From assembly GCA_026874595.1 (NCBI GenBank), contig CM049314.1:37801229-37865228 (forward strand): a DNA stretch of 64,000 nucleotides. Direction: 5' to 3'. The position numbers and the translations under genes are program-made. The notes under the pieces were generated by a model. It was not told the DNA's origin and did not search any database. It worked only from the letters and a program-made list of their open reading frames with translations. This DNA comes from Sipunculus nudus (Eukaryota > Annelida > Sipuncula > Golfingiida > Sipunculidae). This document shows, in pieces, positions 37,085 through 49,797 of the stretch (the stretch's first letter is position 1; each line of letters begins with the position of its first letter).

Positions 37085-37265
37085 AACAGGAATCAATTTA
37101 CTGGTAACGATTCTCGTTTCATGCAATTTATGACCTCAGTAATTATAAATATCATCACCTGTGAACACACTACGGTATTACTGTTAGTAAAACGGAACCT
37201 GTGGTCGCTAAGAATGACAAGGCCAAGCCAGTGGTGGCCTTGATGACAGCACTGTAAGAGCGCAT
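37085..37265 (+). repeat. TATA-module repeat
   Basis: CAATTTACTGGTAACGATTC, TTATGACCTCAGTAATTATA, AAATATCATCACCTGTGAAC, GGAACCTGTGGTCGCTAAG, then CAAGCCAGTGGTGGCCTTGA. Closest to the copy at 55220, its unit B counterpart. Confidence 0.75.
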
Positions 37266-37439
37266 ACATCCATCAGGGCAAAAAAGTAGGTACTGTCGCT
37301 GGCTGTCGTCAGGTGACGTGGTTTGTGGTATGTGCTGTCCTGGGTTGGTGTACTTGATCCAGGGCCCATCCTTGTCTCCGGCTTCTCATATAGCAAAGGG
37401 GGAGACTCGTCGAAGCTTGGCGTGGGTGTACAAAGCATG

Positions 37440-37690
37440 AATTCTGTTGTCGTAGGTTTTTGCCAGAGTAATCGTAAGTTGTCGTTGATGTGGTTGTCGG
37501 TAGTCGTAGTTGATTGTCCTTTGTCGCGGCGATTGTGTCGCCGGTTGTCGGCAGCTTGTCGTAGCTTGTCGTCAGACAGTCGTCAACCTGTTGTAGCTTG
37601 TCGTAGATTAATGTTGCAGCGGAGGTCTGTCGCCTGTTTTTCGGCGACCATGAGGCGACAGTCTGGTCGCCTGAAGTCGCCTGTAGAGTC
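37440..37690 (+). repeat. Degenerate GTCG-word repeat
   Basis: Crowded with TTGTCGTAG, GTTGTCG, GTCGTC and later GTCGCC words, CpG-rich like the block at 19.5 kb but with a different word and strand-asymmetric. It directly precedes the LINE tail at 37690. It keeps a 160-codon frame open (37323-37805) but the Arg/Ser-rich product is a repeat artefact joined to LINE sequence. Unit B lacks it. Confidence 0.6.
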
Positions 37691-38000
37691 GCCTTTGTGG
37701 GACAGCCCCATAATTAGGAATGGACTGCCCTCAGACATTAGGACAGCTGGCTCTATTTTCATTTTTAAAAAGAGGTTAAAAATTATTATTTTAAGCGAGT
37801 GTTAAGCTAGTTTTTTATGCATATATTTTATTTGTATTATTCAATATATTCCCTGCGTGAATGTTTCTAAAATGCTCTGTAGCTTGCATGCAATGTGATA
37901 ATTTAGCATTATTTTAATGTCCATTTATGTATGTATTCTTGATTTGTAAACCACTTTCGAGTATTGCATTATATGTATGGGCGGTCTAAACAATCTAATT
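37690..38000 (+). mobile_element. 3' end of a second LINE (CR1/Jockey-like C-terminus)
   Basis: Encodes IIRNGLPSDIRTAGSIFIF then KKRLK, the usual W-x-x-LP-x-x-IR-x-x-x-S-x-x-x-FK-x-x-LK ending of many non-LTR ORF2 proteins. Paired with 58530-58890 in unit B. Only the last about 40 residues survive. Confidence 0.65.
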
Positions 38001-38359
38001 AACTAAGTGACGTTTGCATTTGAAACCGTTGAGATGTTGACACGTTTCTTTTACATCTAAATACTGTGGTTAGCTTGCATTCGCCGGGTTAAATGTTCGT
38101 AATAATTATGTTTCTATTGTTTAGGGCGGGTTCTGTTTCTCGATCTACCAAATGAAACCAGGTGATCTTGATATGTGGCAGAACATATCCCAGATGAGTC
38201 CATCCATTCTTTGAGCACAAGGTTTAATGCGATGTTATATAAAATGTGGATGAAATGATGGTGTTGTGTAAAATTATAAAACAGATTTTGTATGTCTAAT
38301 TATCAAAAGGTGGTCCATTAAAAACTGCGGTGAGTCTCAATATATAACTGTCTGCATGC

Positions 38360-38393
38360 CGCAGGCGAAGCGTGGGGGGGGGGGGGGGGGGCT
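38360..38393. repeat. Poly-G tract after CTGCATGCCGCA
   Basis: G17-type run in both duplicated units (38374 and 59240), about 310 bp upstream of each signal exon. Confidence 0.85.
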
Positions 38394-38599
38394 TGGTCAC
38401 TAGCAAATCACATGGTAAAGACAGGACGAATCAGATAGTCTGCATCTTTGTGATTGTGGTCAATAAACATTATCATTTGATATGAACACTTGACTGAAAG
38501 AGGTGGAGCTAGATACAGGACTAAAATGATTGACATATTGTTATGTAACGCCACAGCGTCGTTATGTCATAAGACTGAAAGGCAGGTTTGTTTTATGGA

Positions 38600-38695
38600 T
38601 GCTACTAAAGGCTCAGCGCACAGGTCCCTGCAGCACTTCTACCTAAACAGTAAGAAGCTTCACTACTGGTACAGGCAGGCAACACAGCTGGCAGA
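38600..38695 (+). promoter_or_regulatory. Putative core promoter and 5' UTR of family copy 2
   Basis: GCTACTAAAGGCTCAGCGCA about 90 nt before the ATG is identical in copy 3 apart from one T and resembles AATAATAAAGGGCTTAG in copy 1. The 5' UTR (CAGCACTTCTACCTAAACAG) is nearly identical between copies 2 and 3. Confidence 0.4.
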
Positions 38696-38750
38696 ATGAG
38701 AGCTCTCACTGGAGGCGCATTCCTACTGGTCCTGCTGGTCTTCAGTCTGG
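38696..38750 (+). CDS. Family copy 2, exon 1 (signal peptide)
   Basis: 55 nt, phase 1 end. Differs from copy 3 at four nucleotides (one amino acid: L11 in copy 2, M11 in copy 3). Confidence 0.8.
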
Positions 38751-40927
38751 GTAAATAATAATATTTCTTGCAAAGCAAAACATTACTCGTGTTATTCAAT
38801 TGACAATCGCATCTTAGAACTGTATTCACCGGTAGAAAGCTAATCTTTTTTTTCTGGTTCACGCAAATTATGCCATCAGTTATGAATGCTCTGTTTTGTA
38901 CCTGTTATCAAAGTGGACCCTTGGCTAGAGGTTTGGTTATGGTAACTTAATGCCAGCTTCAGATGGCAGGTGGACATAAATGCATATAACAGAGAGAAGG
39001 ACCCCATTCATTCGTTCCATCGCAACAACAGAACAGCAAGAGAGAGCCAGCACTCCAAGACCTCATATATACTGCAACATCAAATGTAACTATACATTGA
39101 AAGAATTGTGATCTTTATACAAGGATAACTACAAATATAAGAAAAAGCTTTATCGTCCTTATATTATGTTCCCAACAGAAACGCCGTTGATGTTATCTTG
39201 AAGATTACATCTTTGCCTAATTTATATACATTTGCAATCCGTACCATGACATCAAAAACATAGACTAACTTTTTGATCTTAGGACTAAAACTAGTATTTA
39301 ATTTTCAATCGAATATGTATGGATATCACAGTGAGTATTTAAGTAATTTCTTTTACACTCAAATACTGTTGGTTAATTTGTATTTTAGTGACTAAATGGT
39401 CGAGAGTTTTACGTTTTTTTTGTTTTATGAGGGCTTCTTACCAAACATTAACCTGTACAGAATATATTCTACTTTGCAGAATTATATTATTTAATGTATT
39501 TGCAGAATCTAAAGATTAATATTAAAAAGAATGATAACACTAAAAGCAGATTGGAAATTATAGTTTATAATTGGCAAATATTATATTAAACTCTTACACT
39601 TTTTATTGTATTGATATATTTAAGAAATGGGTAGTATATATCTTACAATTATTTAAAAATTTGCCTTTAGATTCCACGCGAGAATAAAGAAAAGGAAGCT
39701 TGACTATTGGTTTTATTATGAAAACCTTAATACAGCAAAGCCACATATACCATAGGTTTACGGTAAAGACTGCGTTTTTTTTAATACTATGTATTTTAAC
39801 AAATTGTACAAACACGTGCCTATGTTTTATCCAGATGATACAGATACACAAGTTCTTGCACTGCATGTTCCTTGAAAGATGTCTAAGGCTCAGTGATGAA
39901 GCATTAACGAGACTGAGATTTTACAGGATTTGTTCCGTGTCCAAGTTTTCGTTGACTGTCTAATTCATGATATGATAACAATAAAATAAGTTTGTAAGTG
40001 CTTTAAAATCACATTTACCGACAGAGGTATTGTTCTATTGGTTTGAAGAATAAATTTCATAAAGTAACATAGGAAACAGAGCCTCTGTGATCTAAAAGGT
40101 TCCAATTCCAATTCCATTGTATTTAATATGTTGGAAACTCAAGGAAAATAAGCTTGATTTTCATCTATAAAATAATAAGGATACCGAAAAAAGACGTATA
40201 TATTTATAGAGCCGCTTGATGGCCCAAACGTCCTGGGCCTATATTCCTTTGGCAAACAAAAACATTTCATTACAATTCAGGCGTCAAACACTCGATCTAT
40301 CCATGAATAACATTTCAGTTTTTGTGATTCGCCCTCGCTCTTGACTGTCTTATTGGCTATTATAAAATTAGTAGTTTGGCCGGGCGCGGGTTGTGTTGAA
40401 ACTTTTGGTTGCAACTGTCAGTTCACCTGAAGACTACCGCTCAATAAACTCCCAGATAATTAAATTTCAGATAATTAAATACTTTCTCTGGCTCTCCACG
40501 ACCATGCCAGTAGATGCCGGATTTTTTAGCAGGATAACACAATATTGGGTTAAGTAATTGTCTTGCGATTATCCGTGTCCACCATCGGTTACAAGTGAAG
40601 TGTCTTACAACCTTTTAACGATTTTGCGTGGCTTTCTCCGATGATATGATATCCCTATACCGGGCTCTATAGCTTGTGACAGGTGGAAAAATTTTAAGAA
40701 ATTTTTATGTGATCTTAAGCAAACTTGAAAATGAACGAAGTTGAATTAATAAGATTAATTTAATTAATGAATAATTGGTTTCAGTGCTTGAAAACCAGGT
40801 GGCAGACGGATGCTCGGGTGACACAATTCTAAAAATGGACAAGAAAATGGTAATGAGGGCCAATGGCGAAAACGGAGGGCCCCGCGCTGAAAGCAATGGA
40901 GACGGCGAAATGGATGAAGGGAAGTGA
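38696..40927 (+). CDS. Small secreted acidic protein (family copy 2, 2 coding exons)
   Basis: Exons 38696-38750 and 40785-40927 (phase 1 junction; donor CTGG|GTAAAT, acceptor TTGGTTTCAG) give 65 residues. Residues 1-18 are MRALTGGAFLLVLLVFSL, a signal peptide; V19-L20-E21-N22-Q23 opens the conserved start of exon 2. The mature part has one Cys (C28), a basic ILKMDKKMVMR patch and an acidic Gly/Asn/Glu tail ending GDGEMDEGK. After the TGA, 12 nt precede a donor ACAGAC|GTACGT; a UTR exon starts at 41211 and AATAAA lies at 41380. No domain recognised. The C-terminal half shares only a Gly bias with copy 1, so the mature region has been replaced or has diverged fast. Confidence 0.75.
38815..39070 (+). 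repeat. TATA-module repeat, diverged
   Basis: TGTATTCACCGGTA, GTTCACGCAAATTATGCC, ATCAGTTATGAAT, then AACAACAGAACAGCAAGAGA; the TATA box itself is lost. In intron 1 of copy 2. Confidence 0.55.
40785..40927 (+). CDS. Family copy 2, exon 2
   Basis: Starts TGCTTGAAAACCAGGTGGCA and ends at TGA 40925-40927. The equivalent stop in copy 3 (63414) is in a different frame because of an indel there. Confidence 0.75.
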
Positions 40928-41210
40928 GGGGGTACAGACGTACGTTAAATTTTAAAATATCAGAGTATTTACCATGACATTTTATTTTTTGTGTTCTGCA
41001 TATTGATTATTGTGCGACTGAGGATTATTGAGAATATATGACCGAACTTTACGCCGTTTTGATTTCTTAATAGTAGATATGTTATAGTCATTGAATGTTG
41101 CTTGTAGCATGCTGTGAAATGTAATAGATTATTCCCGTTGGTAGTTAACAAAGCAGTAGGTGATGTCTTAATGAGTTAAATAATTTACTAACAAGTAACG
41201 TTTCTTTCAG

Positions 41211-41405
41211 AATGATGACCACTCCCCATCCGTTTTGCTATGACAAGGACACGCTCACTTTTCAATTAATGCGCTTAGATGTTAAGAAAAAAAATTAACG
41301 ACGCGTCGTGATACCGAAAAAACGTTATTAACTACTGCTTTTACCGTTTCGTATTACAAATGTGAACTCAAGACTTCGCAATAAAGCTTTTAATCGTTCC
41401 ACTAG
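41211..41405 (+). other. Family copy 2, 3'-UTR exon
   Basis: Acceptor TTTCTTTCAG to a polyadenylation signal AATAAA at 41380-41385. The exon (ATGACCACTCCCCATC) and signal are conserved in copy 3 at 63705 and 63880. Confidence 0.6.
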
Positions 41406-42121
41406 TTTTCTGTCAATTTTCTGTAAGATTTCCCGTCATCTATATTTCAGCAGGTATTAGAAATAACAAACGCAGAAAATCATATAGTCTCATCTACTAG
41501 AAATACCATTAGCAGGACGCATTCTAAATTACACTTAACTGAAAACCCCACTAGGTCTGATATTAAACGTGAACCATACTTGCATTCATATGAAGAAAAT
41601 ACGTTTATTTATGAAATTGTTCAACTTTGTTCACATTTGGCAATGGTAATTGTCCAGGGACAAAAAAGGAAATACAGTTTCCGAAGATTAACTTGTTAAA
41701 TAATTTTCTCCAGCAGGGGAGTTTCCAAATGAAAGTACGTTATTAGGTTCCTTCTTCCACTTTCCCTCTGTAAACAGGAAAATGAGAATACGTGGTCATA
41801 AAAAACACCATCCCCTGATATCCAGTGAAGCACATTTCTGGTGTCGGTATAACATAGTGCATCGATCAATCGTTATTTTGTTCTGAGGGTCAGATAAGGT
41901 TTCACCTTAAGTGCAACCAATGATATGCTTGTAACGACCATAACATGTTAATATGATGACTGATTTGAAATCGTTTATGGTTCCAAATAAGCTTTGATTA
42001 ACACTTAAACACAACAAACCCTTTAGCATAAACCTTGTCTTTAATGTATAAGCGCAATCAAACAATCTGAAAGAGAAAGTTTGAAATAGTAATTTATGTT
42101 GCAACGTATTGGTATGTATGT

Positions 42122-42147
42122 TTATATATATATATATATATATATAT

Positions 42148-42190
<43 letters not shown>
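42122..42190. repeat. Compound (TA)n-(GA)n microsatellite
   Basis: TA run 42122-42147 followed by GA run 42150-42190. A second GA run lies at 42351-42394. Confidence 0.92.
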
Positions 42191-42197
<7 letters not shown>

Positions 42198-42345
42198 TGC
42201 CCCTTGACACAGATAACGACAAAAAACAAAAACAAAATGAAACGGTGCAGAAAAATAAGAATGGGCGCAAAAGAGGAACGTTATTTGATATAAAACATCC
42301 TTGAGAACGATGTTTATATAGGAAATATAATGAGAATGTCCGTGT

Positions 42346-42396
<51 letters not shown>

Positions 42397-42849
42397 TGAT
42401 AGTACTCTTTTCTTTTGTATTTATTTTGCAGTATTAATTGACCCGGGATATCTGTAAACATAGTAAGTGTCAGTGAAAGAAACAAGGACCAATCATCTAA
42501 TGATGAAAAGATTGCTGATATCGAATGAAAAGCGTGTGATGAGAATGACAGCAAGATACATACAAATGAAAGGTTTATGGACAAAGGATAAAGAACTGCT
42601 GATATACTACACATTAAAGTATTATTCTGGACCAAGTGAAAATGAGTGTGTGATTACCAGTTATTTTCTTGAGATTTCAATTTTTTACCTATGTTCAGTA
42701 AGATACAGTGTTCAGTGGAGCTACAACAGAACCTAATCTATATATATATTATACTCCTTCAGTTCAACAATGGTCCAGGGGCGGCTGATACTATTTTTAA
42801 ACTACGACAAGACCTTCTTATTAGTAACTTCTCTTTTTACTTTTAATCC

Positions 42850-43370
42850 TCTATTCTCTAAAGCGCAGTCGTCGACGAGTTAAGCTTCCATGAGTAGATC
42901 TTCACTACAAGACATGCCTATTTGCCGATAATCATTGACATAAGTCTGATTATGGTTGGAGGCTGGTTGGTTTGTGCATGGATATAGAGCGGATCATTTT
43001 GAAAGACATTTGTGTCTTACTAATTATTATTAGCGACAAGCAGGTGCTATTAGCGCTATTGATAGCATTTGGTAATAAAGGACAGATCTTTATTCATTAG
43101 ATACACTATTAAATTCGTCAGCGAGCTAGATACAATTCCAGCAACCGTTGAAGCAAGCGTCCTCAAGATTTTTTCTGCTTTTTTTACATTCTACCTGTGG
43201 ATAGGGACCGGATCTACATATCATTAAGTATAGAAATATTACATCGAGAAGTCTCATGATTTGTTTGACTGCTGAATAAAATATAAAAAAAATAAAAAAA
43301 ATAACTCTAACAATGTTATATTTAGAAAATCCTTACCGTGTCGTCAATGTGTTTTCGACTCTGTCGTCTC
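42850..43370 (+). repeat. Decayed piece of the gene-family unit (unit C)
   Basis: Colinear with 61500-62010, which is intron 1 of copy 3: CTTCACTACAAGACATGCC, TGTGCATGGATATAGAGCGG, TTTGGTAATAAAGGACAGAT, ATCTACATATCATTAAGTAT and GAAATATTACATCGAGAAG all have counterparts. No signal exon or second exon is found near it, so a gene-less relic. Confidence 0.7.
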
Positions 43371-45156
43371 TTTCTATTGGGCAATCCCCTAGCTAAAACA
43401 CAGACTGATAAGCTCGTGTCCTTCACTGTCTTATCATTCTTATAATCTTTGAAAACTGCAATTAACTCTGGATAATTCCAGACTATGGTCGATACAACCT
43501 CATGATTAGCGAATGTACTGTACTCTGGCCTGTAACTGGTTTAAACAACGGGTGATGATTATCGGTTTTTACAGGTCCGTTAGCGAATTACGCTGGCCGT
43601 CTGCAGATAACGAATTTCGATACACCGGGAATCGTCCCTCTGCTGATCGGTTACTGACAATCTCGGCCCAACTGCTGGACCTTCAAGCGGCTAGCTGCCA
43701 CTACCTATCATGCTGATCTGGTAGATTGTGCTTTTCCCCTGATGCTCTAAATTAATATATGTATGTCCACGTCACGCATTTTGACCGGTTTTGGCCTACC
43801 GCCTTGCATTATAATGGAGACCCGTCGTTCAATGTATGAATATTAAAGAGGACACGCCTCCAGAGACACGAGAATGATAAAAACATGCTTGCAGGTGTGT
43901 TGTCTTTGAAATCTATATTGAACAATGCTATTACAAGAAACTGTCTAGACTCATTTCTCCCAGAATTACGACTGAACTGAAATTGACATCAAATAAAACA
44001 CCTGTGTTCTCAAACATACGTTCCGACCCTTAGAACGTTACATGATACAGCATAATAATACACATTAATTTAGAGATAAAATCATCTGGGTATACTATAC
44101 TTACTTTAAAGTGCAATAACACCTGTCAGACTATATACTGCACGTTGCACACTGGCTTTTGAAGTAAAGTTTCAGTGTGACAATGTAGCAAATCTGGGGC
44201 AGATACTGCCTCCAGGTGGTAACTTATAATACTAATCCCCGGGTTGTCATCCTGTAAACTCAGTAACGTATATGCATTCAGGGAATTGGTTTTTATTATT
44301 CCTCCGCCAGGAGACGATGTATTTCATCTTACCTCAGTCAAGTGTGTTGGTCTTCCTGTTGAAAGCACCGGTAAAAACGTTCTGAATAGTTTTTGCTGAA
44401 ATGTTACGGTAATGGTAGTAAGAATTGGGGGTAATGTCAAGGAAAGAAACCTTACATATATTGGACATACTGTTACTCAAAATCATATTTTTCATTAAAA
44501 AGGATTATATCGCAGCGTATCTATAATGATTTCTTCGTCCTGAAGGAGAGCCATAGACACTGGAGGAAATTCAGAGGTACCTTTGTTCGTTCTAGAGCTC
44601 ACTTGTTTAGTGGATTTGTAAACCTTTCCACTGTGTACACAAGAACATAAGATGTTTAATTGTAAGTCGTATTTTGACTGGAAAATTTACTGTGTTATAA
44701 GCCTAATACGTCTTATACATAATGTAGAATCCTTCCGTGCAGATTTTTTTTACATGAATCGTTAGTATAAAAAAGTTTGACAGTGAAAAACTGGTTTGCG
44801 ATGGATAATTAGGTTTTGGCAAAAACTTTTAAGAAATACTATGGTCATGTTTTATAAAATGATTTTTAGAAGAAACTGGACTGTGTTCCTTAGGACTGAT
44901 TTTTGTAAAGCACGTGTTTTTGTTAGCCCACAAAAGAGATGCATGAAATTACAAGATTTGAGCCAGAATTTTAAAAAAAAAAAGGTTGAGTGACCAATAT
45001 TTTTCTGCAATAAATATTCTGTAGGACAGAATGGTCTATGGTAAACAACTTTGTTTGGGATATTATAATTTTCTCCAGAAAGGTTTTAATTTATATTAGT
45101 GTTAATAGATGAAATAAATATGAATTCAAACTTTTTATAAGTCGACATTGACTCTA

Positions 45157-45159
<3 letters not shown>
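43371..45159. other. Intergenic, nothing recognised
   Basis: AT-rich with no repeat termini, splice-bounded exon or long frame that I can support. Confidence 0.4.
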
Positions 45160-45210
<51 letters not shown>

Positions 45211-45212
45211 CA
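45160..45212. repeat. (TA)n microsatellite
   Basis: TA run with one TG interruption. Confidence 0.93.
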
Positions 45213-45429
45213 GGCTTTCACTGTTGTGCAGTGTTATGCATCTGTAGTCCTGCATAATAGAGGTACAGGGACATATCATAAGAAAACTGAAAAACAAGGT
45301 GTCCGTTATGCCAAGAATAAAAGGAAATCATAATAAGAGTAAATTAAATCGGGATCAAGTAACTCTTATTCCGAGATTAGCGCTATTTCGGGATGGAAAG
45401 ATATTTTTTTTCAAACATCATGTTTTAGA

Positions 45430-45665
45430 ACCTCTCATTTTGGTGGTTTGTATATCACACATATATTGACCTCATTTGTTATAAATACCATCAGTTATAC
45501 ATGATCATATACTTGTTTGCAAAGCGGAACCTGTGGTCGCTTTTTATAAGTTTGGCTACGGCTACCGAGTTGTGGCTTTAGTTGACAGGTAGTCATAGGT
45601 AGATTACAAAACAAAATAGAGCGAGACCACTTCCACGTGTTGAGTCACAACAGCAGCAGAGCTAA
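45430..45665 (+). repeat. TATA-module repeat
   Basis: TTGACCTCATTTGTTATAAA, TACCATCAGTTATACATG, GCGGAACCTGTGGTCGCT, AGTTGTGGCTTTAG, then GAGACCACTTCCACGTGT and AACAGCAGCAGAGC. The downstream part matches 56450-56515. Confidence 0.7.
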
Positions 45666-46846
45666 GGTAAAAATTTTTACTACGTATCCGCTGGGATAAA
45701 TGTTTGTGAATTTTGCATTTTCATTCTTTCGTGAAGGTTCCATTTTACCAAACATTTTTATGTCTGCTAACATATCAAAATAATCCTATTCTGTACAGGT
45801 TAAGTTTGCTGGAGGGGGGGGGGGGGAGAGATGAATGATAAAGAAATTCATTATTCGACGATATCATATGAAGGATCTTTTCGAATTATTATCTCTGATA
45901 AACGTGTAATATTGAAAAATATACAATTGTTAAAAATACATATTTTTGCATTCGAGTGTAAGGGCCACATGCGTGGATGACGAGTAGAGATGAAAGCGAG
46001 GCTTAAATATTTTGGCTTAGTATCGCCGTCAAATTTCTTATTGCAATATATATAGTGATATGTAGTAACGTATTTCTTTATTTTCATTGTGTCAAGCTTA
46101 TAGAAATTAGGGTGTTTTCTGTATTATATATACACAAATATATAAATATTACTTATATTATTATTTTTAATAAATCTTTATAATTTTGAATAAAATGAAA
46201 AGTAACAGTTCATGGGGATGCGTTTGTTTAAAACATGGCAATATTATTTACTAAATACTAAGTAAAGTAATATATTTTTGTTGACATACTCGAAGAAACA
46301 TTTAAAATCGTTTTTTTTAGGCCTTATATGTGCAAATAACTTATAAGATATTCCGCACTGCGGTTTAGCACATAGAGTGACAGATGGTGTACACAATCAC
46401 ATCCTTGTACGACATCGGAAGGCTGCCGTTCTTAAACAATAATACCGTTAACTTTACACCTGATTCTCTTGCAGTTATTATAAGACATGGGAGAGAAAAT
46501 TAATAAATAGTTAATTATTATTGCCGTGTCCAGTACTTCTTTTTGCTGTATGGAATTATTTCTCAAATACCTCCACGTCATCGAACAGACATGCTAAATT
46601 CCTTTGATAGACCTCAAATTTTACATATGGTATATCTGTTCTACTTCAACATTTTCTACGGAAAGTCTAAAGAATAGGTTGAGTCTTTGACTTAGCTTGT
46701 AATTAATCCAACCAAGTTAGATATTAAAATTTGTTAGGAATACATAATTTTTATTATAGAAAATGTCATTTACAGACATGTTACACGAAAAATATCGATA
46801 TTTGTCAACTGTATGGCAATTCGCAATATGCTAATAAGCGTATCGG

Positions 46847-46848
<2 letters not shown>
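45666..46848. other. Intergenic, nothing recognised
   Basis: Plain AT-rich DNA; a short G run at 45815. No gene evidence. Confidence 0.4.

Positions 46849-46894
<46 letters not shown>
46849..46894. repeat. (TA)n microsatellite
   Basis: TA run of about 22 units. Confidence 0.94.
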
Positions 46895-46896
<2 letters not shown>

Positions 46897-47496
46897 TCGA
46901 TAATATCACACATACGTATATAATGCAAATTATATATATCGTCCTCCTCTGAAAGTATATATTTTTCTCCTCTGTAGATGAGGCATCTTATTCATTGAGG
47001 GTTTATATTTCCCTATGGCGAGTTTTAAACAGAGTTCAACTTTCTCTTCATGGACTGGGAATAACTCAATGCCCGTAACAAATCTGATAGATTGCTGGGA
47101 TTAGTAGAACATTTACTTGAATAATATCCTTTTAGATAAAATTACATTTACGAGAATAACTTAATCAAGATTAATTTAACAGAAAGAGTAACATCTCTTT
47201 AAAGGTAAAAACGGCTCTGTGTCCACAGAGCTGCTGCATAAAATGTAGAATATAACTGATCTAATTATTTAACAAATGACCAGCAGAATGTGACAGTGAT
47301 ATAAATTCAAAATAATAAAATTTGATTAACAGAATAAACATAAGTGTTACTTTGAGAACACTGGTTAAGGCTCTATAGAGGAATGATGAAAGCCAAGAGG
47401 TTTAAATTGACAGGATGTCTTATCCTTGAAGTATTGATCACTTTTGTAAACAGTTATTTAATGCTGACTTAGGTACCATGGTACTATGGTACCATG

Positions 47497-47680
47497 TACA
47501 TCTGCAGAATTCAATATCGTTTTCCGGACTTCGTTTTAGGGCGCATAGGCCTATACATGATCACCCAGGGATCAACGAGGCTCTATGTACCGCATCTGCG
47601 TGTCTAAGGTGTGTAACGCTGGTGAACCGCGAAAGGCGCACTCGTTTATGAGTAAAACCGACTGCCCTATTTAATAAACA
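47497..47680 (+). repeat. Intron block shared with 21.2 and 55.83 kb
   Basis: GTACATCTGCAGAATTCAAT, GGACTTCGTTTTAGGGC, GGTGTGTAACGCTGGTGAAC, GGCGCACTCGTTTATGAGT. Preceded by a short palindromic GGTACCATGGTACTATGG cluster. Confidence 0.55.
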
Positions 47681-49587
47681 GTGTACTTAACACGCAGAAA
47701 TTATATTTTTAAACGTTATTTCAACAGTATGTTTCGTTTCTTCCGGAAGGATAACTGCTCCGCACCGAGCTTGCAGAACAAATACATGCTGTTTTTCCGC
47801 TTTATATAATTTGATAAAAGAAATGTAAAGAAACACTTTTTAACGGCGCGTAATGGTTCAGGAGATTCATTTTTTATTACATTAAATGCTTTACAATACA
47901 AATCTTAAATCTTGGCTTTGCAACAAACCTTCATCCTTACATTTCTGTTTTTCTGTGATTTCTTGCACCAGCCTATGATTTCTACAATTGGTTTAAAAAA
48001 TGCTGTATTAGAAGTATCAATGGTAAGAAGCATAAAGCCTCCGTTATACTTTCTGTTAACATTTAGTTATAAGACACTGATAAACCACAAGGTTTAATAT
48101 GAAATATCACTAGTACAACAAAACATATTACAACAAGAAAACCCTCACTGAACTCATACCTCCACGATCACCTGTATCCACATACAGGCCCGCTCCAAAA
48201 TCTTTCCAACCCATATCCCCACATTCCTTATTCATTCACTGGACAATATCTGAATGAAAATGTATAATATCTGCCGCTTTGTGTACACTCTTGCTGACAT
48301 ACAAATTTAGATAAGGGTAAATATGAGGCATATGATGAAGCAATCAGAGCGATAAACAAAACGCGCACGCCACCTAGTAGCAATACGGAGCACCTTTACA
48401 AATCCAGCTTTTTCAAGCTTCCACCCGATGTTTCCTTGCTGTTTTCTCTTTCATGTGACTTCCCGTTTATGTTAACTTGTCGCACATGCCAAAGGTAGCA
48501 CCACTGGCCATGCAGTCTTGTTATTGTAAACAGATATAGGTGGACTCTGTACATTCACACAAACAACCGTAAGTATGAGCAGGTGAACTGGATATATCAA
48601 GTCCATGTGTCGGGATAGCTTTGCTGGGAAACTTTTGTATATAAATGGATTAAACAACGAGAGATTTTTCATGTTTATGTACCTTTAACAGATATAATAA
48701 ATGAGACAAAGAGAGTTTAACTAATTAAATTTCTGTATGAGACAACAGCGCAGTGCCTACGGTAGCTTTGTCTTTTTTTTCAGAAAATAAAGGGGTCCAT
48801 ATAAGCTCAAAAATACGAATAGAAGAAAAAAAAACATGACTGCCTAAACGTGCATAAAATATCCGCGGATTCATTTTAAGAAGATATCCACTTAAAGAAG
48901 TTCGACTGTATATGTGTGGAATTAAATAAAAATAGAACGTGTCCCCTTGATAGAACTTGACGGATAAACAGGATCGGGCACAACACAGCAACGGTATTCG
49001 ACATTAAGACAACACTTGCAACCAAATTTCTTAAGAATCAAATCAAAGAAAAAGAATCAAATAAAGGGAAATTCGAATTTATTGAAGAAGACATCCACAA
49101 ACAAAGTTGTTCATATAATTCTTGTATTGTTTTGGGGCGCTTCAATTTCATTAATCCCTCTTTCCATATTAAAACTGGGGGAATGTCTGACAAGGGATCC
49201 TGATATGCATTCCTAATGTAGCTGTTGTTCACATTTGTACTTTTTATAGGAATATATAAAGCTTAGCACATAATGTCGTAAATACTGGCGTTCTGTTGCG
49301 TACATTATCGGACTTAACATATGTTCTCTGTTGTATATTATTAAGGGCACATTTCAAAGAACTTATAAAAGTTTTATAGGTAGGGGCATAAAGAATATAC
49401 TATGATTTCTGTCCGTATATGTCAACATAAATATCCTTTCAAAATGACCCTATCAATATGTACCATATCTAATGAAACATATTGACGAGGATGTTTTGTA
49501 ATGAAAGCTTATTCGGCTTTAGATTTACCACTCATCTGCCTATCGCTCTTCAAAAGTGTTCTTTTAAAGAAAATGTAACAAATTCTG
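47681..49587. other. Intergenic, no supportable gene
   Basis: No repeat family or exon recognised apart from a near-CTCF motif on the minus strand at about 48370 (CTACTAGGTGGCG). Confidence 0.35.
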
Positions 49588-49797
49588 GCTCAGCCAGTCA
49601 GCTTGGCCCAAAGTGAGGTATTCACGTGTACAAGCGGCGAATACAATCAAAATGTAATACATGTACCCGATGGCTTAAATAGTCACGGCGATTCGAGTGT
49701 TGGCACCTTGCCAGTGTTTTATGTACCCAGTACACAACAGATTGCAGACGACCCATCGTATCAACAATACATTAACGTTTGGACCATGGACCCTTAT
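49588..49797 (+). CDS. Candidate internal coding exon, unassigned
   Basis: From acceptor TCTGGCTCAG to donor CCTTAT|GTAAGT, 210 nt, phase 0-0, fully open and continuing only five codons past the donor to a stop. The translation (starting PVSLAQSEVFTCTSGEYNQN, later GTLPVFYVPSTQQIADDPSY) has balanced, protein-like composition unlike the AT-driven chance frames around it, and local GC is raised. No ATG near its start, so if real it needs an upstream exon I could not find. Family not recognised. It could also be a fossil exon. Confidence 0.45.

Larger units (their letters stand above)
28870..41450 (+). repeat. Large segmental duplication, unit A
   Basis: Unit A matches unit B (51430-63990) in a colinear series of blocks: 29047-29420 with 51460-51850; 30000-31060 with 52260-53270; 35870-37270 with 54040-55430; 37690-38760 with 58590-59640; 39290-41450 with 62200-63960. 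The offset varies between about 18 and 22.5 kb because of later insertions and deletions. Both contain a secreted-peptide gene at their right end. Confidence 0.85.

Noticed and set aside
37323-37805. 160-codon frame
   Set aside because: Arg/Ser-rich translation of a GTCG repeat joined to a LINE C-terminal remnant, not a gene.
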